Below are positions 48,039 to 60,607 of a stretch of 64,000 nucleotides of DNA, one piece after another; position 1 is the first letter of the stretch, and every line of letters begins with the position of its first letter. Under the pieces are notes generated by a model, which saw only the letters and a list, made by a program, of their open reading frames with translations, had not been told where the DNA came from and did not search any database. The translations under genes and the position numbers were made by a program. The stretch lies in assembly GCF_000764305.2 (NCBI RefSeq), contig NW_025947271.1:1-64000 (forward strand). The letters run 5' to 3'. This stretch comes from Hyalella azteca. Its lineage: Eukaryota; Arthropoda; Malacostraca; Amphipoda; Hyalellidae.

Positions 48039-48680
48039 GAGGAACATATTAGTAGCCTATCTCGTCCAGCGCTAAATAAAGAGTAACTAAATCCTATCCT
48101 AACAGTGGTAAATGCGCGTATTAAAAAAATTAAAGTGAAGAGTAACAACTAATTATTCACTTAAGGGACAAATATAGCATGGAGCTGATATAAGTGAAAC
48201 AGGAACAGATGCTGCCACCTCAGGTAGCAGGCACCTCTCTTCCAGGCATCTCTTCACCCACTGGATGCTAACCACCCAGCAGCCTTTGGCCACTCCGAAG
48301 ACGAACTTCTTAGTTAGCATCCTTGTCGTTAGGTCCGCCTCACAACTGAATCATGAAATAAAATTTAAGAGAACAAATAACGGCATTAAGATTGACCTCA
48401 CAATTAAAATTAATAGATTTGAAGGATTTAGGTGATTTTATTTCTGAAATGTTCACACAAGCAGCAAGTCACTGAATTTTCGAGTAAACAAAATAGGCTT
48501 ATTAAGGCATAAACACGGATTATAATGAACAAAATTAAGCATGCACAGTTTTCTAGCAATTTCAAAAACTTTCCTTCGTTTCCATATCACGGTTTTTAAT
48601 TTGTAAAGGTTGAGCGTTTCTACATAAGTGGAATAAACTGTTGCTGGGGCCGTTAAAGTATAAAATTTACTCTTACATAC
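48039..48680 (-). repeat. Segmental duplication, copy 2
   Basis: Partner of 45600-46240. It ends where the CR1-type RT fragment begins (about 48680), so the retroelement insertion or a recombination event set that border. Confidence 0.9.
48219..48345 (-). CDS. BRCT-1 second exon, upstream paralogue
   Basis: It has the same length (127 bases), same acceptor and same phase as 45911-45785. It encodes HCEADLTTRMLTKKFVFGVA, then KGCWVVSIQWVKRCLEERCL. The glycine, the tryptophan and the hydrophobic pattern of BRCT are kept and there is no stop. Compared with the other copy it is clearly diverged in protein sequence. Its first exon is not in the window; the sequence upstream is retroelement. Confidence 0.65.
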
Positions 48681-49921
48681 AGCAAAATGGGTCCGTATCA
48701 GACTGGGCTTCAGGTTCAGTGCGCAGCAGCGTGCCACAAGGAGGCGTTCTCGGGCCTATTCTATTCGTTGCGTTTATAACGATCTGCCAGAAGCTGTGTC
48801 TAGCGTTTGCTCGATGTATGCTGACGACACGAAAATTTATAATACAGTGAAGAATACGTCGCAAAAAGTACAGTTGCAAGTTGATCTTGACAGGCTGGTT
48901 GATTGGGCTGATAGGTGGCAGCTGCGTTTTAACGCTGACAAATGTAAAGTTATCCACCTTGGCAAGAATAATGAACAGCAAGATTACAGGATGAGAAGAC
49001 ACGGTTGCAACGACAGAGTGATGATGTCGAAGTCGACAACGGAAAAGGATTTAGGAGTTAAATTCTCATCACACCACAATTACAAAATTGCAGAGCAACG
49101 CATACAACCATTCCTACAACAGATACACGACTGGACTATCAGAAATAACCTCCACCTAAATGCATCCAAAAGTACAGCCACACTTTTCACACATGACCCT
49201 GCTAAATACAGGAAAATACTAAACCTTACCATAGACAATACCACAGTTCCCACCATCACACACCCAAAAATACTAGGAATCACATTCAACCCAAAACTAA
49301 ACTTCAATACCCACATCCATTATACACATGACAAAGCAACTAAAACAATAAAAATTCTAAAATCTCTCACATCAACAAACTGGGGAAAACAAAAAAGTCC
49401 TACTCACCACCTACAAAACTATAACACAACCTATAATAGAATACAGCAGCACCATCTGGTCCCCCAGCCTAGCACAAACTCACACAAACAAACTACAAAC
49501 AATCCAAAACACAGCACTCCACATTGCAACAGGCTGTACAGCTGATACTAACCAAAGCCACCTACACACAGAAACAAAAACGCTGCCAATAGACCAGCAC
49601 CTCAGACTCCATGCATCCCAACTCAGACTAAAAGCTCAAGCACCGACCCACCCACTTCACACTCGTACTCAACCTTACAACCCACCCAGACTTATGAAAC
49701 AAACAATTTTCACAAACAGAAACTACACCACTAACATACTCATAGAACCAGACCAAGCCACAACAGAAACACTAAACAGACACAAGAAACAAATACACAC
49801 TACAATCACAACTAACTACATAGACAATCTACCTAAGAATGATGTACTTTCGGCACCAGCACCAGCCATAGACTTCAGAAACCCAATTACCCAGACACAC
49901 TGTTACCGGAGGTTGAATTAG
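48660..49921 (+). mobile_element. Chimeric non-LTR reverse transcriptase relic
   Basis: The left part (to about 49068) is CR1-like: SSVPQGGVLGPILFVAFI, a frameshift near 48780, then the intact catalytic SMYADDTKIYN and WQLRFNADKCKVIHLG. The right part is from a different, AT-rich, jockey-like family: WTIRNNLHLNASKSTATLFT, ILGITFNPKLNFNTHI, a frameshift near 49395, and an ORF remnant to 49918 ending YRRLN. The switch follows KDLGVKFSSH. Confidence 0.85.
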
Positions 49922-50920
49922 GCTACTGTGTAGCCCAACCTTCATGTCTTTCTTTATTAATTATCATATTTATTCAGTGCTCAATCCAACTCAATTTAAA
50001 TTATATTCAATATTTTCATTTTTTCAGAGTAGATGACTAAAATGTAATTTGCAAACTTGAATTATCACTCTTAAGTATTTCTACTCAGTACCTCACCCTG
50101 GGCACTCAGTTGCACTGGTGTTGTCATAGAAATTTATATCATTTATTCATTGATAATTTAGGTTAAGTTGTCCTTGTTATTTTGCTAATTTCATTGATAT
50201 CAACTTCTTGTGTTCCCTTGCATTTCACTTTGTTTGTGTTCATATCTGACTGATATGGTTCAGTTTGAAGAAGTTAATTTATTATATTGGATTATGATTA
50301 TATTTAATTCCAGTAAGTTCATGTTCTCAATTCATCAGGCAGTGTTCCTTTATTTATCTGTCCCCTTGTGATTCTTTTCAATTCAATCCTCATGCGAGTA
50401 CTCGTTAGTTTTAAAAATAAATTCTCAATATGGAGATGAGCTTTTACTAGTTTTATGGAGTTTAATGGTTCTTGCTTTGTTTGCATTCTACATCCCATCA
50501 GGTTATCAGTCATTCATGATTTGCATTTTTATTGTTCTTTCTGTTTGCAGTTACATCTGCTCATCTCCACCTGTCCATGCTCCTTATATGCACTTGACCA
50601 GCACATTTTCACACTTTCCAAATTAATACAACCATTTTATTTGCAATTTTATCAAGTTATATCAGGGTTGGTGATTTGTTTGATTTTTTAATCAAAAATC
50701 AATGTTTTTTTATGATTTTTTTGATTTATTTAATTTTTTAATATATTTTCACCTTTTTAGTATTTTTTGAAGGTTATTTTTCATGTTGAAATTAGCCTAC
50801 TAACAATAACAGTATATGGATCATAATGGATGGCTAAAAAGGCCACTTATTGCCTTTAATAATGACCAAAAGGCCAAGGTGGTGTTTACCACTTAGGGAT
50901 TTTTGGGTAAACAATTATTG
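49922..50920. other. AT-rich DNA without a visible gene
   Basis: Short ORFs only. T-rich stretches lie near 50690-50780. It ends at the assembly gap. Confidence 0.5.
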
Positions 50921-51364
50921 NNNNNNNNNNNNNNNNNNNNNNNNNNNNNNNNNNNNNNNNNNNNNNNNNNNNNNNNNNNNNNNNNNNNNNNNNNNNNNNN
51001 NNNNNNNNNNNNNNNNNNNNNNNNNNNNNNNNNNNNNNNNNNNNNNNNNNNNNNNNNNNNNNNNNNNNNNNNNNNNNNNNNNNNNNNNNNNNNNNNNNNN
51101 NNNNNNNNNNNNNNNNNNNNNNNNNNNNNNNNNNNNNNNNNNNNNNNNNNNNNNNNNNNNNNNNNNNNNNNNNNNNNNNNNNNNNNNNNNNNNNNNNNNN
51201 NNNNNNNNNNNNNNNNNNNNNNNNNNNNNNNNNNNNNNNNNNNNNNNNNNNNNNNNNNNNNNNNNNNNNNNNNNNNNNNNNNNNNNNNNNNNNNNNNNNN
51301 NNNNNNNNNNNNNNNNNNNNNNNNNNNNNNNNNNNNNNNNNNNNNNNNNNNNNNNNNNNNNNNN
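50921..51364. other. Assembly gap (444 N)
   Basis: A run of N. ORFs reported across it are meaningless. Confidence 1.
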
Positions 51365-53090
51365 ACTCACCTATTACTAACATTAATCTGAAGTCCTCAT
51401 TTTCCTTTGTAGATTATGCACATGTAGAATAAATGACATTTTCTTTCATTTTTACCTGTTTTTCCTTTATTGATATCACCATATCCATACATTACCATTT
51501 TATTGATGTGATATTACCGTATCCATGAAACTGCCATTGAGCATTTACAATGACCTTGTCCACTGCAAGCTTCATATCAGCAGATATATAGCATTTCTTC
51601 TGTGTCTGTAAGCTTACAGGAGGGCTTGTAATTTATCACCATTTTAATTGGGCAAGTGAATTCACTATAACAAAAAAGTTGTAAAAAAAAACATACCTGA
51701 AACAGAAAGGAATATTCTTGTGACAACCATCATATTTTTTTAGAGAAAAAATCATAGTTTAGGCTAATTACTTTTCATTTTATGTTGCCCAGTGCACAAT
51801 TCTATCTGACATTCTCTGCACAATTTTGTGATGACCTAAGATGCATTAATTTTTAAGTGAATATTTTCGATGAGTGAGGTAAATATAATCAAAACTTTTT
51901 GTCAATAATTGATTTTTTAGTTATTTAGAGCCTTTGCTAATTGAGGTTTTACTGTAAATGTTTTTAGGGGAGTCACTTATTACCCGCCACTTGGTCCTGC
52001 GGATATGGCCGCCATTTTTTTTATGAGATATGCGAATTCCATCAACCATGTTTTTGAGCCAACACCTTTGTGCACCTTTTATGCAAGCAAAATTTTTTGA
52101 TACAGCAAATATTTTTTTCAGCTACAGACTTTTGCAGAGGTACATTCACACTTTTTTCAAGGGATTTTTTAGAGGTGGTAAATGTATGATATCCTAACCT
52201 GCTTTATGCTACACAAGTAGTAAAAATGTTGAACTTTATGCCACTATTTTTAGTTTTGAAATATTTTGATTAGTTTAGCTGCTACAACATTTCTACAAAA
52301 TGTGAGGCAACTGTCTCAATTTACCCCACAGTCCCCACCCAACCCTTATTACCCCAATTGATGGCATATTCAACACTGTGGCTCCTGGTGATGCAACATA
52401 TTTTTGAAAGTAATATTTGAATGGTAGGAAATTGAGTTTTATAAAATGTAGAGTCTGCTCCTAAATAGTAAATTATATACTAACTGCTGTTATATACTAA
52501 CTGTTCTGCAAAATGAATTCAACATATATTGTGAAATGTAACTTTCAAACCCTGCCATTAGGCATTAGCTAGGACATGGGCACTGGGCAGAAAGCTTCAA
52601 TGCCTATGCTGAAGCTACATTAAACTCTCTTTCCTAAAAATCCACCATGCATGATACTATGATGATGTACACCTGGACTCTGGAGGCACTAGCTAACCAT
52701 TCACCTGGGGGCACCAATCAGCACCATCAGGCAATCACACACCTGGGGCACTAATGACTAACCTCACAATTCAGCAGACTGTAAAGCATGGCACAACATA
52801 GGTCGAGGATGCCATTTTTTAACCAAAAGACACCAAGATGAACCTATATGGACAGTGGGCGCCAATATTCATCAGTAACCGGACGCCGAGGATGCCAAAA
52901 TTGATGGTGAGTGGACAGCAGTGGCCGGGACGCACTGGTTAATAAAATAACAAGGAAACAGCAGTTAAGGGGAGCGTCTGGGTGGTGAAAAATTTTTTTG
53001 TTTACAGACGGATCATTTTGAAACTTGGTACACATATGTAAAGCAGAATTCTAAGACTTTTTTGTTTGTGTGAATTTAAAAAAAAAAATG
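51365..53090. other. AT-rich DNA without a visible gene
   Basis: No coding signal beyond short ORFs. Around 52600-52950 the sequence is more GC-rich and repeats CACCTGGGGGCACCAATCAG-like phrases loosely. No splice-supported exon was found. Confidence 0.45.
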
Positions 53091-53124
53091 AAAGAAAATA
53101 TGAAATTCTTACAAAACAGCCCAA

Positions 53125-53445
53125 AAGGGGGTACTGTAGCAAACTATCTCCTAGGATCTTAAAGCTATAACATCGAGATGCATATCATTCAATGCATAAG
53201 GACCATATCTATTGATTCGTTGTAGCTTTTTTCAAATTTTGAATTTTTGTGGATGTGGGAGCACTTTTCCCAAAATTTTCACTTTTTTCCAATTCCCGGC
53301 CCCCTTTTCCAAAATATTTTCAAAACTATAACGAAATTCAAAAAAAAGCTACAACGAATAGATATTTTAATTACGAATTGAATGGTATATCTCCGATTGC
53401 TGTAGCTTCATAACTCTAGAAGGAGATAGGTTTGCCATGACAAAA
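53125..53445. repeat. Foldback (inverted-repeat) element, MITE-like
   Basis: The arms about 53125-53240 and 53345-53445 are imperfect reverse complements: GCAAACTATCTCCTAG pairs with CTAGAAGGAGATAGGTTTGC, and ATTGATTCGTTGTAGCTTTT pairs with AAAAGCTACAACGAATAGAT. The centre holds CCGGCCCCCTTTTCC. No ORF. Confidence 0.75.
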
Positions 53446-53459
53446 AGTTAACTTTTGCC

Positions 53460-55490
53460 AGCGCAACAAAGTCACATGCACATAGGAATAGCCACTCAAG
53501 GATGGTGGGAGCAACTGCTAGCACACTACCTCATAGGATGCCAGTTGGGCCNTCCATGAATTAGAACTTCTATTTAAATGGTCTCAAAAAAAAAAAACAG
53601 ACCTTTCACAGAATTTAATCCTTCTAAAACAGTCTATTGTCATATTACAGAACAGTTACAGACAGCCTGACAGGCAACTCAACAATTGACATTTGACAAA
53701 TCACATAGGTTAACCTTCCAATATTTGCATCCTATTTTAGGAAGTTCACTTCATTCAACTCATTAGTTAGTTATAAGAGTGACAAGGGTGTAGGAGTCAA
53801 AACATATACGCAATCACAACAATAAAAGCACAAAAAAATTTATGACATTGGTACATTTCTTTCACTTTCAAGGATTTGCTGGCAAGTTGCAACAAACAAG
53901 CTTGTTGCAACTTGCAACGAACCTCAGCGGTCGGCTGCATCCCTTCATAGCCTAGCTAGCAGTCTAGCACTGCTCTGCACTGGCTTCTGCTGTTAGCTAA
54001 GGTACCTTACCTACCAAGGTAGCCTAGGTAGGTAGAACCTAGAAGCCTAGAAGTAGAGGCAGCGATACCTGATCTAGGTACTTAAAAATATGAGTCACCT
54101 ATTTGCAATAAATTGGTATTTTTAATGATGAAAAAAAATATTCCTGACAAAAGTAAGAACGACACCTTATTGCTCTTAATGTTGCCATATGGGTCAGGTA
54201 TAAAATATCTTTTTCTAAATTGCATCGTTGGTGAATGAATATCAAAATGGAAAAATATTCTTAATTACTCAGGTGTGAATTTTTGCATCTTTATACGCAT
54301 CAAAAATGTCGCAGCGTAAATATATATTAGCGATGAATTTAATAAATAATTAAAGAGCTGTATTGTATGAGTTTAGCATAGTCAAACTGTCATTTGTTGC
54401 CTTGCATTCTGAGCCCTGCTGATTTATTTCAACGAAATTAGTTAAAAATGCCATTTAACGTTGGTGAACAGGTATTTTCGTAAAGTTATCATAACAATAA
54501 AAACATGAATAATACAAACATGAACGTGTTGACACATCATCGTTCACTTATAATAAACCTAAAAATGCAATTAACTCTGATTAATCTCGCAAAATGAAAT
54601 TTTTGATCTCTAAATTGTTTCAAAATGTCCGAATTTCCTGGGACATTACCGGTCCGACACTTCAGCGAACTCGCGTGCGAACTGGCCTGCAGTCGATAGA
54701 TTAGTATTACGTTGAGTAAGTCATGTCTTGTTGGTCGTGTATATGAATGAAACTGAATAGATTTTATTGCACTTTATATCGAAACATTGCGTTCATTTCT
54801 GTCTTCCTCGTCTACCCATTGCAAAATGTCTGGAAATGTAATCATAAGTAGACATCAGCTGCTGCCAACCTACTGAGCTTGGTATTTAGGCCTCAGTTCT
54901 AAACGTTTATGACTACGGACCTGAACTGCATTAAATGCTACATAATGCTAGGGTCAGGCTTGACTTCAAACATCCGTTTAATGTGAGTGCGTTGGAATAT
55001 TATACTCTAATTTAAAATGTATTATCGTTATAGGTAAAATTGTCGCTCGTGGCTTCAGGCACGTGTCGGAACCACGCAACGTTTCTCTCCGTTTGCTATC
55101 GTTTGTGATGATGAAATCCATGGCTGAATTATTGACCTTTTATTCATTTCATAGCATTTTTTTCAATTTAAATTATTTTCAAGATGAGAAATTATTATAA
55201 TACCTTCGTTAGTACGATTGTATCTGATGAAGCGTTGTAATGCTGTCAGGTCGGTCTTAGTCGTCACTTGAAATACGTTTTCGTGCTCAACGTTGGTTAG
55301 ATTGTTAGTGTTTGTTTTTTAACCGAATTTTAGTTGAGAAACTTTGGGCTGACGTTGCCAAGAAGATGAACTGTGAAGGTTAGGGAACATTGGTTTAATT
55401 TTACTTTAACTGCATATCAAAAAAAGACCTGGTTTCTTCCTCTTTAAGGGTACGTNCAAGAATGAACATAGGATAATAATGTAAGTGTTC
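53460..55490. other. AT-rich DNA without a visible gene
   Basis: Contains single N positions at 53552 and 55456. Local palindromic phrases occur around 53890-54060 (ACAAGCTTGTTGCAACTTGC; GGTACCTTACCTACCAAGGT). No exon model could be supported. Confidence 0.45.
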
Positions 55491-55524
55491 ACAGTGAAAA
55501 CCTGTACGAATAGGCTTCTGTATT

Positions 55525-55790
55525 CTATGGTTTCAGGCGCCAGCCTGAGCAGGTAACCAGCACGCTGGCAACCTGCTTTCACTGTGTGCGTACCCTAATG
55601 AAAGAGACTGGTTTCCTGCTTCCTCTGTGAACACCCTCTCTCGCTTGTTTCAGGCGCCAGCCTCAGCAGGTAACCAGCACGCTGGCAACCTGCTTCCTCT
55701 GTGAACCTCTCGCGCTTGTTTCAGGCGCCAGCCTCAGCAGGTAACCAGCACGCTGGAAACCTGCTTTCACTGTGTGAGTACCCTTTGACT
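55525..55790. repeat. Three tandem units with splice-like borders and a hairpin
   Basis: Each unit has TTTCAGGCGCCAGCCTCAGC followed by AGGTAACCAGCACGCTGGCA and ACCTGCTT. GCAGGTAACCAG and CTGGCAACCTGC can pair around CACG. The TTTCAG...AGGTAACC layout imitates a micro-exon of 16 bases. Confidence 0.75.
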
Positions 55791-55794
55791 GAAC

Positions 55795-56335
55795 TTAGGC
55801 TTTAGTGCCTTTGACTGAACATGGGATTTTGTGGCTATGACTGGAGATAGGCCTTTGTGGCTTTGACTGAACATAGGCTTTTGTGGCTATGACTGGAGAT
55901 AGGCCTTTGTGGCTTTGACTGAACATAGACTTTTGTGGCTTTGACTGGACATAGGCCTTTGTGGCTTTGACTGAACATGGGCTTTTGTGGCTTTGACTGG
56001 ACATAGGCCTTTGTGGCTTTGACTGAACATAGGCTTCTGTGGCTTTAACTGAACATAGGCTTTTGTGGCTTTGACTGAAGCCACAAGAGCCAAAGCTTTT
56101 GTGGCTACCAAACCAATGCCAAAAACACATGTGGTTAACCAAAAGCCAAAGCTTTTGTGGCTCTGACTGGATATAGGCCTTTGTGGCTTTGACTGAATAT
56201 AGGCTTTTGTGGCTTTAACTGAACATAAGCTTTTGTGGCTTTGACTGGACATAGGCTTTTGTGCCTTTCACTGAACATAGGCTTTTGTGCATTTGACTGA
56301 ACATAGACTTTTGTGCCTAGACTTTTAGACTGAAC
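55795..56335. repeat. 25-27-bp minisatellite, about 18 units
   Basis: Units of GGCTTTTGTGGCTTTGACTG plus AACATA or GACATA. One rearranged inverted unit lies at 56083-56150. The minus-strand ORFs (SQSHK repeats) come from the array. Confidence 0.95.
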
Positions 56336-56339
56336 ATAA

Positions 56340-57220
56340 CTTTTATTGTCGCACTACTGCACTAGTTAGGGTATCGAAGTTTTCTCATTGTTATTACGTT
56401 ATTTAAAGATCTTTTGTTTCTCTTGTTATATTTTTTTCAAGTTCTAAAAGTTTGTTTACTCACCGCTAAACTGTCCTGCTGAGAAAACAACAGAAAGAGA
56501 AGTTCAAGCAACGTCGCCGCCGCTGTCGTCTGTTCCAGCTTCTTCCATCACGAGTAATTGTTTGTTTTTGTATAATAAATGTGTATTATTGACAATTGCG
56601 TACAGATCTATGGGGAAGACTTAAATTGCGTCAAGTTTTTCTTTTTATTTCTCAACTCCAGAGAGATTTGTAAGACGTTGTAATTTCTTAATTGAATATA
56701 TTTCTTAGAAAGCAAGGAGATTCATGGCGTACTCCATTATTTAACCTTCGTTTAAGCCATTACTTTTATCTGCCAGTTATGTGATTGATAGAATTTAGCA
56801 AACGCACCTGCAATCATCACCGTTCGAAAGCTTACAATACATCTTTCATGAATAATTTGGCAAATCTAAAAGCATTTAAACCTCTTCGAACTATTTCTGT
56901 TGGGCTCGATGTTCAGACAGTGTTTCCCCTCACTTGTGTACAACTTGCTGGTTCTTTACAGTTACAGGGTACAATTAATACAACATATTGAACACTAATA
57001 TGTAGCATTTTATATCACTTATGTTCAGCGAGTTAACTGTTTGAATTAATTTAACGGTGGGTTGCTGCGACCAGGTTTTTAACGTAGAAAACTGATGCAG
57101 ATCGACTCCAGATTATCTTGTGTTAGGCAATATACATTTTTGTGGTGTAAAAATCGCGGACCAATAGTAATATCTAATCTAACATACAACCTGGGCGTCG
57201 TTCCAGAGTTTATGAGGCAC
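56340..57220. other. Intergenic DNA without a visible gene
   Basis: Lies downstream of the receptor gene on its strand. A 68-codon ORF at 56785 has no support from splice sites or composition. Confidence 0.45.
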
Positions 57221-58019
57221 TGTTCTAAGACGCATCCTTTGACACGGTCCGATTAAGGGTTGCTGTGAAAGCGATGTTCTCCAGTCCACGCGGCGCTATT
57301 TCTGCACAAGAATTGCCGTCATCTGCTCCAAGCAACTGCTTCTTCTGATACTTCCTTGCCTTCTTTCCCATTGACGACTCTCTGGACTGAGGCACCGAGT
57401 GTGCTGATGGCAGAGAACAATCTTCAGGTATGGAAGCGAAGGAACACGACTGCGCCACGAGAGTTGCCACGTCGCCATCTTTAGTCGCGCCTCTTGAGTT
57501 ATCTTCTTGCTGTTGCTTCATGGCACTGTCATGACCGTATAACCCGAGCGCCTCGTCACCGTATTGATAACCGTGTTGAGGCACAAATTGAGGCTTCAGA
57601 CTACCGTGGGCTTTTTTTTCAGCTGTTGAAGTCCTGCTGACGACCGAGGTTCGCTCTCCGTGGTAGGGCGACGTGTTTTGGTTCTGGTATCGGAGTGAAT
57701 TGTAAGTAAAGCCGTCTGGATATTGCATGCTAACTGCACCTGTGGACATGAATGTGTTAGCCGTTACGTTATTCGTTACGCATCGAGTCTGAAACGTGTT
57801 AAGTATTCGTTCGAGTCTCAAATCGGAGTGTTGAAGTCAACGCTTCAGTAAGATATCACTTCACAATAAGAAACGAAAGAAACAACGTATTCGAATTAAT
57901 TAAACCCAATCAAAGACTCAAATCTTCACTCTCAGTTAAGAGACAAGTAAATTCTGGCAGAATTTCCTCAGTTTCAAGATCAATTGATGTGCTCACGAGG
58001 GTTGGGACTGCTGAGGTAC

Positions 58020-58302
58020 ACCCAGAGCTGGGCAGCGCTACTTTGAAATGTAGCGGGCGCTACCGCTACATGCTCTAAATGTAGCGGGCGCTACCGCGTT
58101 CTGCTACATTGCCTTAAATGTAGCGCCGCTACCGCTACCGCTACTGAAAATGAAGCGGCCGCTAGTAGCGCCCGCTACTTGTAGCGCGCTACTGCCCTAC
58201 ATTGCCTTAAATGTAGCGCCGCTACCGCTACCGCTACTGAAAATGAAGCGGCCGCTAGTAGCGCCCGCTACTTGTAGCGCGCTACTGCCCACCTCTGGAC
58301 CG
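58020..58302. mobile_element. hAT-like MITE inside the receptor's C-tail exon
   Basis: The left end CAGAGCTGGGCAGCGCTAC and the right end, read inward, CAGAGGTGGGCAGTAGCGC form hAT-type terminal inverted repeats. The interior is nested GTAGCGGGCGCTACCGCTAC-type palindromes, with a 95-base direct repeat (about 58100-58190 and 58194-58287). No clear 8-base target duplication is seen. Its TIR supplies the GTGGGC donor used in the exon model. Confidence 0.75.
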
Positions 58303-60607
58303 TAGACCACAGAGGCGGGGACGGAGCGAGGGTTGGCGCCCGACACGCGCACTCTGGCCCCGCCGCCGTCCAGCTGACTCATGACCGCGTCACGCGTGTT
58401 CTTGTCGGGCTTGAAAATCACAAAGTGAACTTTGGGCAGGAACAGACAGCCCAGTTGCACAAATCCACTGTGCAGAAAGCTCCAATAAATATTCATTATA
58501 TCATTTATATGATTATGATACTCTTAAAAATAGCTTCAGTGCGTAGGATTAGCAAATATTTCTTTTAAGAATCTGTTATAACGTGTGAAGTATTCACTTC
58601 TCCTCCTAACTTCCTAACGCGCTGTGTATACTCTGACTAACGTCATCCTGAACAATTAACTAAAAGCAAGACTACGCGCGTAATCTAATTAAACTCTTTA
58701 AACTACTTAACACTCAATGCAATTACAATTACCAGAGCGACAGTGACATGGCGAGTGAGACGATCCTCGTCTCATCGGAGGGTTCCTTGGAGAGGTAGAG
58801 CGGCACGAACACCACCCAAATGATGCACGACGTGTAGTTGGTGAACGCGATGTAGCGTGCCTCATCGAAGCCACCCGGACACTGCACGGCAGGTTTAGAA
58901 TCTACGTCTTTGTTGTTTTACATCAATGGAACTTATCATTGAGCAGTAATCAAGTACTGCACGACAGAGTAAACAGTTCCGGATCCGTTATGTTGCATAA
59001 ATTAAAGCTATTAATAAAAACTTTTACATTGGAAAGGATGCAAACAGAATTTCAAAATATGATCACCCATTTGTCCACGTCCGTGATGTATTTTATCACG
59101 TGATGTTTTGCCTAAAAGACCTCTCATTCCCTTCCGATGGAAAGATGGTCTTGAATGTTTGCGAATAATTACAATCTCGCTGGGAAGACCATCGTACCTT
59201 TCTGGTCTTGATGGCATAGATGGTGCAGACAAATACGAGCGAGAGCGGCTACAGCAGTCCCACCATGTAGGAGTATCCGTCAATTCCTCTGCACACGAGA
59301 ATCTTGTGAGGAATCTTCACATCACAAAGGGCGGCTTCTTGAGGAGGTGTTAGAAGCAGCCAGACAACATTGATGGCCACCTCTAAACTGACGAGCGCCA
59401 TTACGATCATCATCTGTGACGCAGGTGACGTGTATTTTGCCTGGAAGGAAACATGTCGACGTAATTGTTAATTTTACTAAGTGAAGTGAGGACGGTTTCC
59501 GCTACTGTCAATAGATGCATTTCAATTTTACACCGAGACAGGCAATTCGTCCGGATTTGCACAGGAAATAATTTTGTATGTTTACCTCAAGGGCTTTGGA
59601 GGGGCTCTTGAAAATCCTGGTAATTAATTCGATTTGTCTTCGTCAGGATGGCCGCGTAGCAAAGTGTGTAGCTGAAGCCTAAGAAGAATCTTGTAATGCC
59701 ACACGTTATGCGATTTGGAGGCGTCACGATAGCCAAGGTCATGCAGAAAGATAAGAAGATCCCGAGGAGTAGCAGAAAAGAAAGCTCGCGTGATGCCGCT
59801 CAATTGATGACTGGAGTATCGAAGTGAATCCAAAAAATGACGCCGACACAAATCGCTGTAATTATTCCTGCACGGTCAAGCGTGGAAAAATCAATTCGTG
59901 GTACTTGCATGGAGGTTCGCACGAATTGGAAAGACATTCACGATCTTGAGACAAAGATCTAATTTATGCCTGAAAATCTTTTCACCACCCTCTGAAGATC
60001 TAGAATTCTACTTTATTATTGCAGGTGATGAACATCTATAACTTTCATTATTATTATCTTGCTTTAGATCATGTGGATCTTACATCATATGCTGTGCGCA
60101 CCCTGACAAAAGTTACAGAAAAAGTCAAGGAAAATTGAAATTCAAAATCTGTAGTCTAAGCTCTGTTTTGGTTAAAATTTTTACTTAAATTTATCTTAAT
60201 CACAATTGCAGAACTTTAACGTGAATTTTAAAGCAATTCATAGTCTTATTTACTATTAAAAATCGTGCGGGTTCTAACTCACGCATTCACTTATTCGATG
60301 TCAGGATGTTAAAGTATTTTCTACGTACGCAAAACAAATGCAAGATCATGTTCGGCACCAACAAATTCTCTGTCATAAAATCATGGTACGACAAATGGCC
60401 GGTCACAAAGATTGATAAAAATAAAAAATAATTCACCAAGAGTAGCAGGTTGAGGTTCAAAACCCACAACTGACTGTGAAAATTCTGGTCAAAATTGACA
60501 ATGTGGCGGGATGGTAACGAATCGGCTGCAGACCAACGTGTCTTAATTAAAGCTGGTACCACTGTTTATACTTTAATTATAATATTTTTGAATTAACATT
60601 AAGGCAC

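Noticed and set aside
50850..51391. ORFs across the N run
   Set aside because: They consist of unknown residues.
59810..59825. TGA before SRELS read as selenocysteine
   Set aside because: The position is an intracellular loop with no redox role, no SECIS can be pointed to, and two other lesions are present in the same gene.
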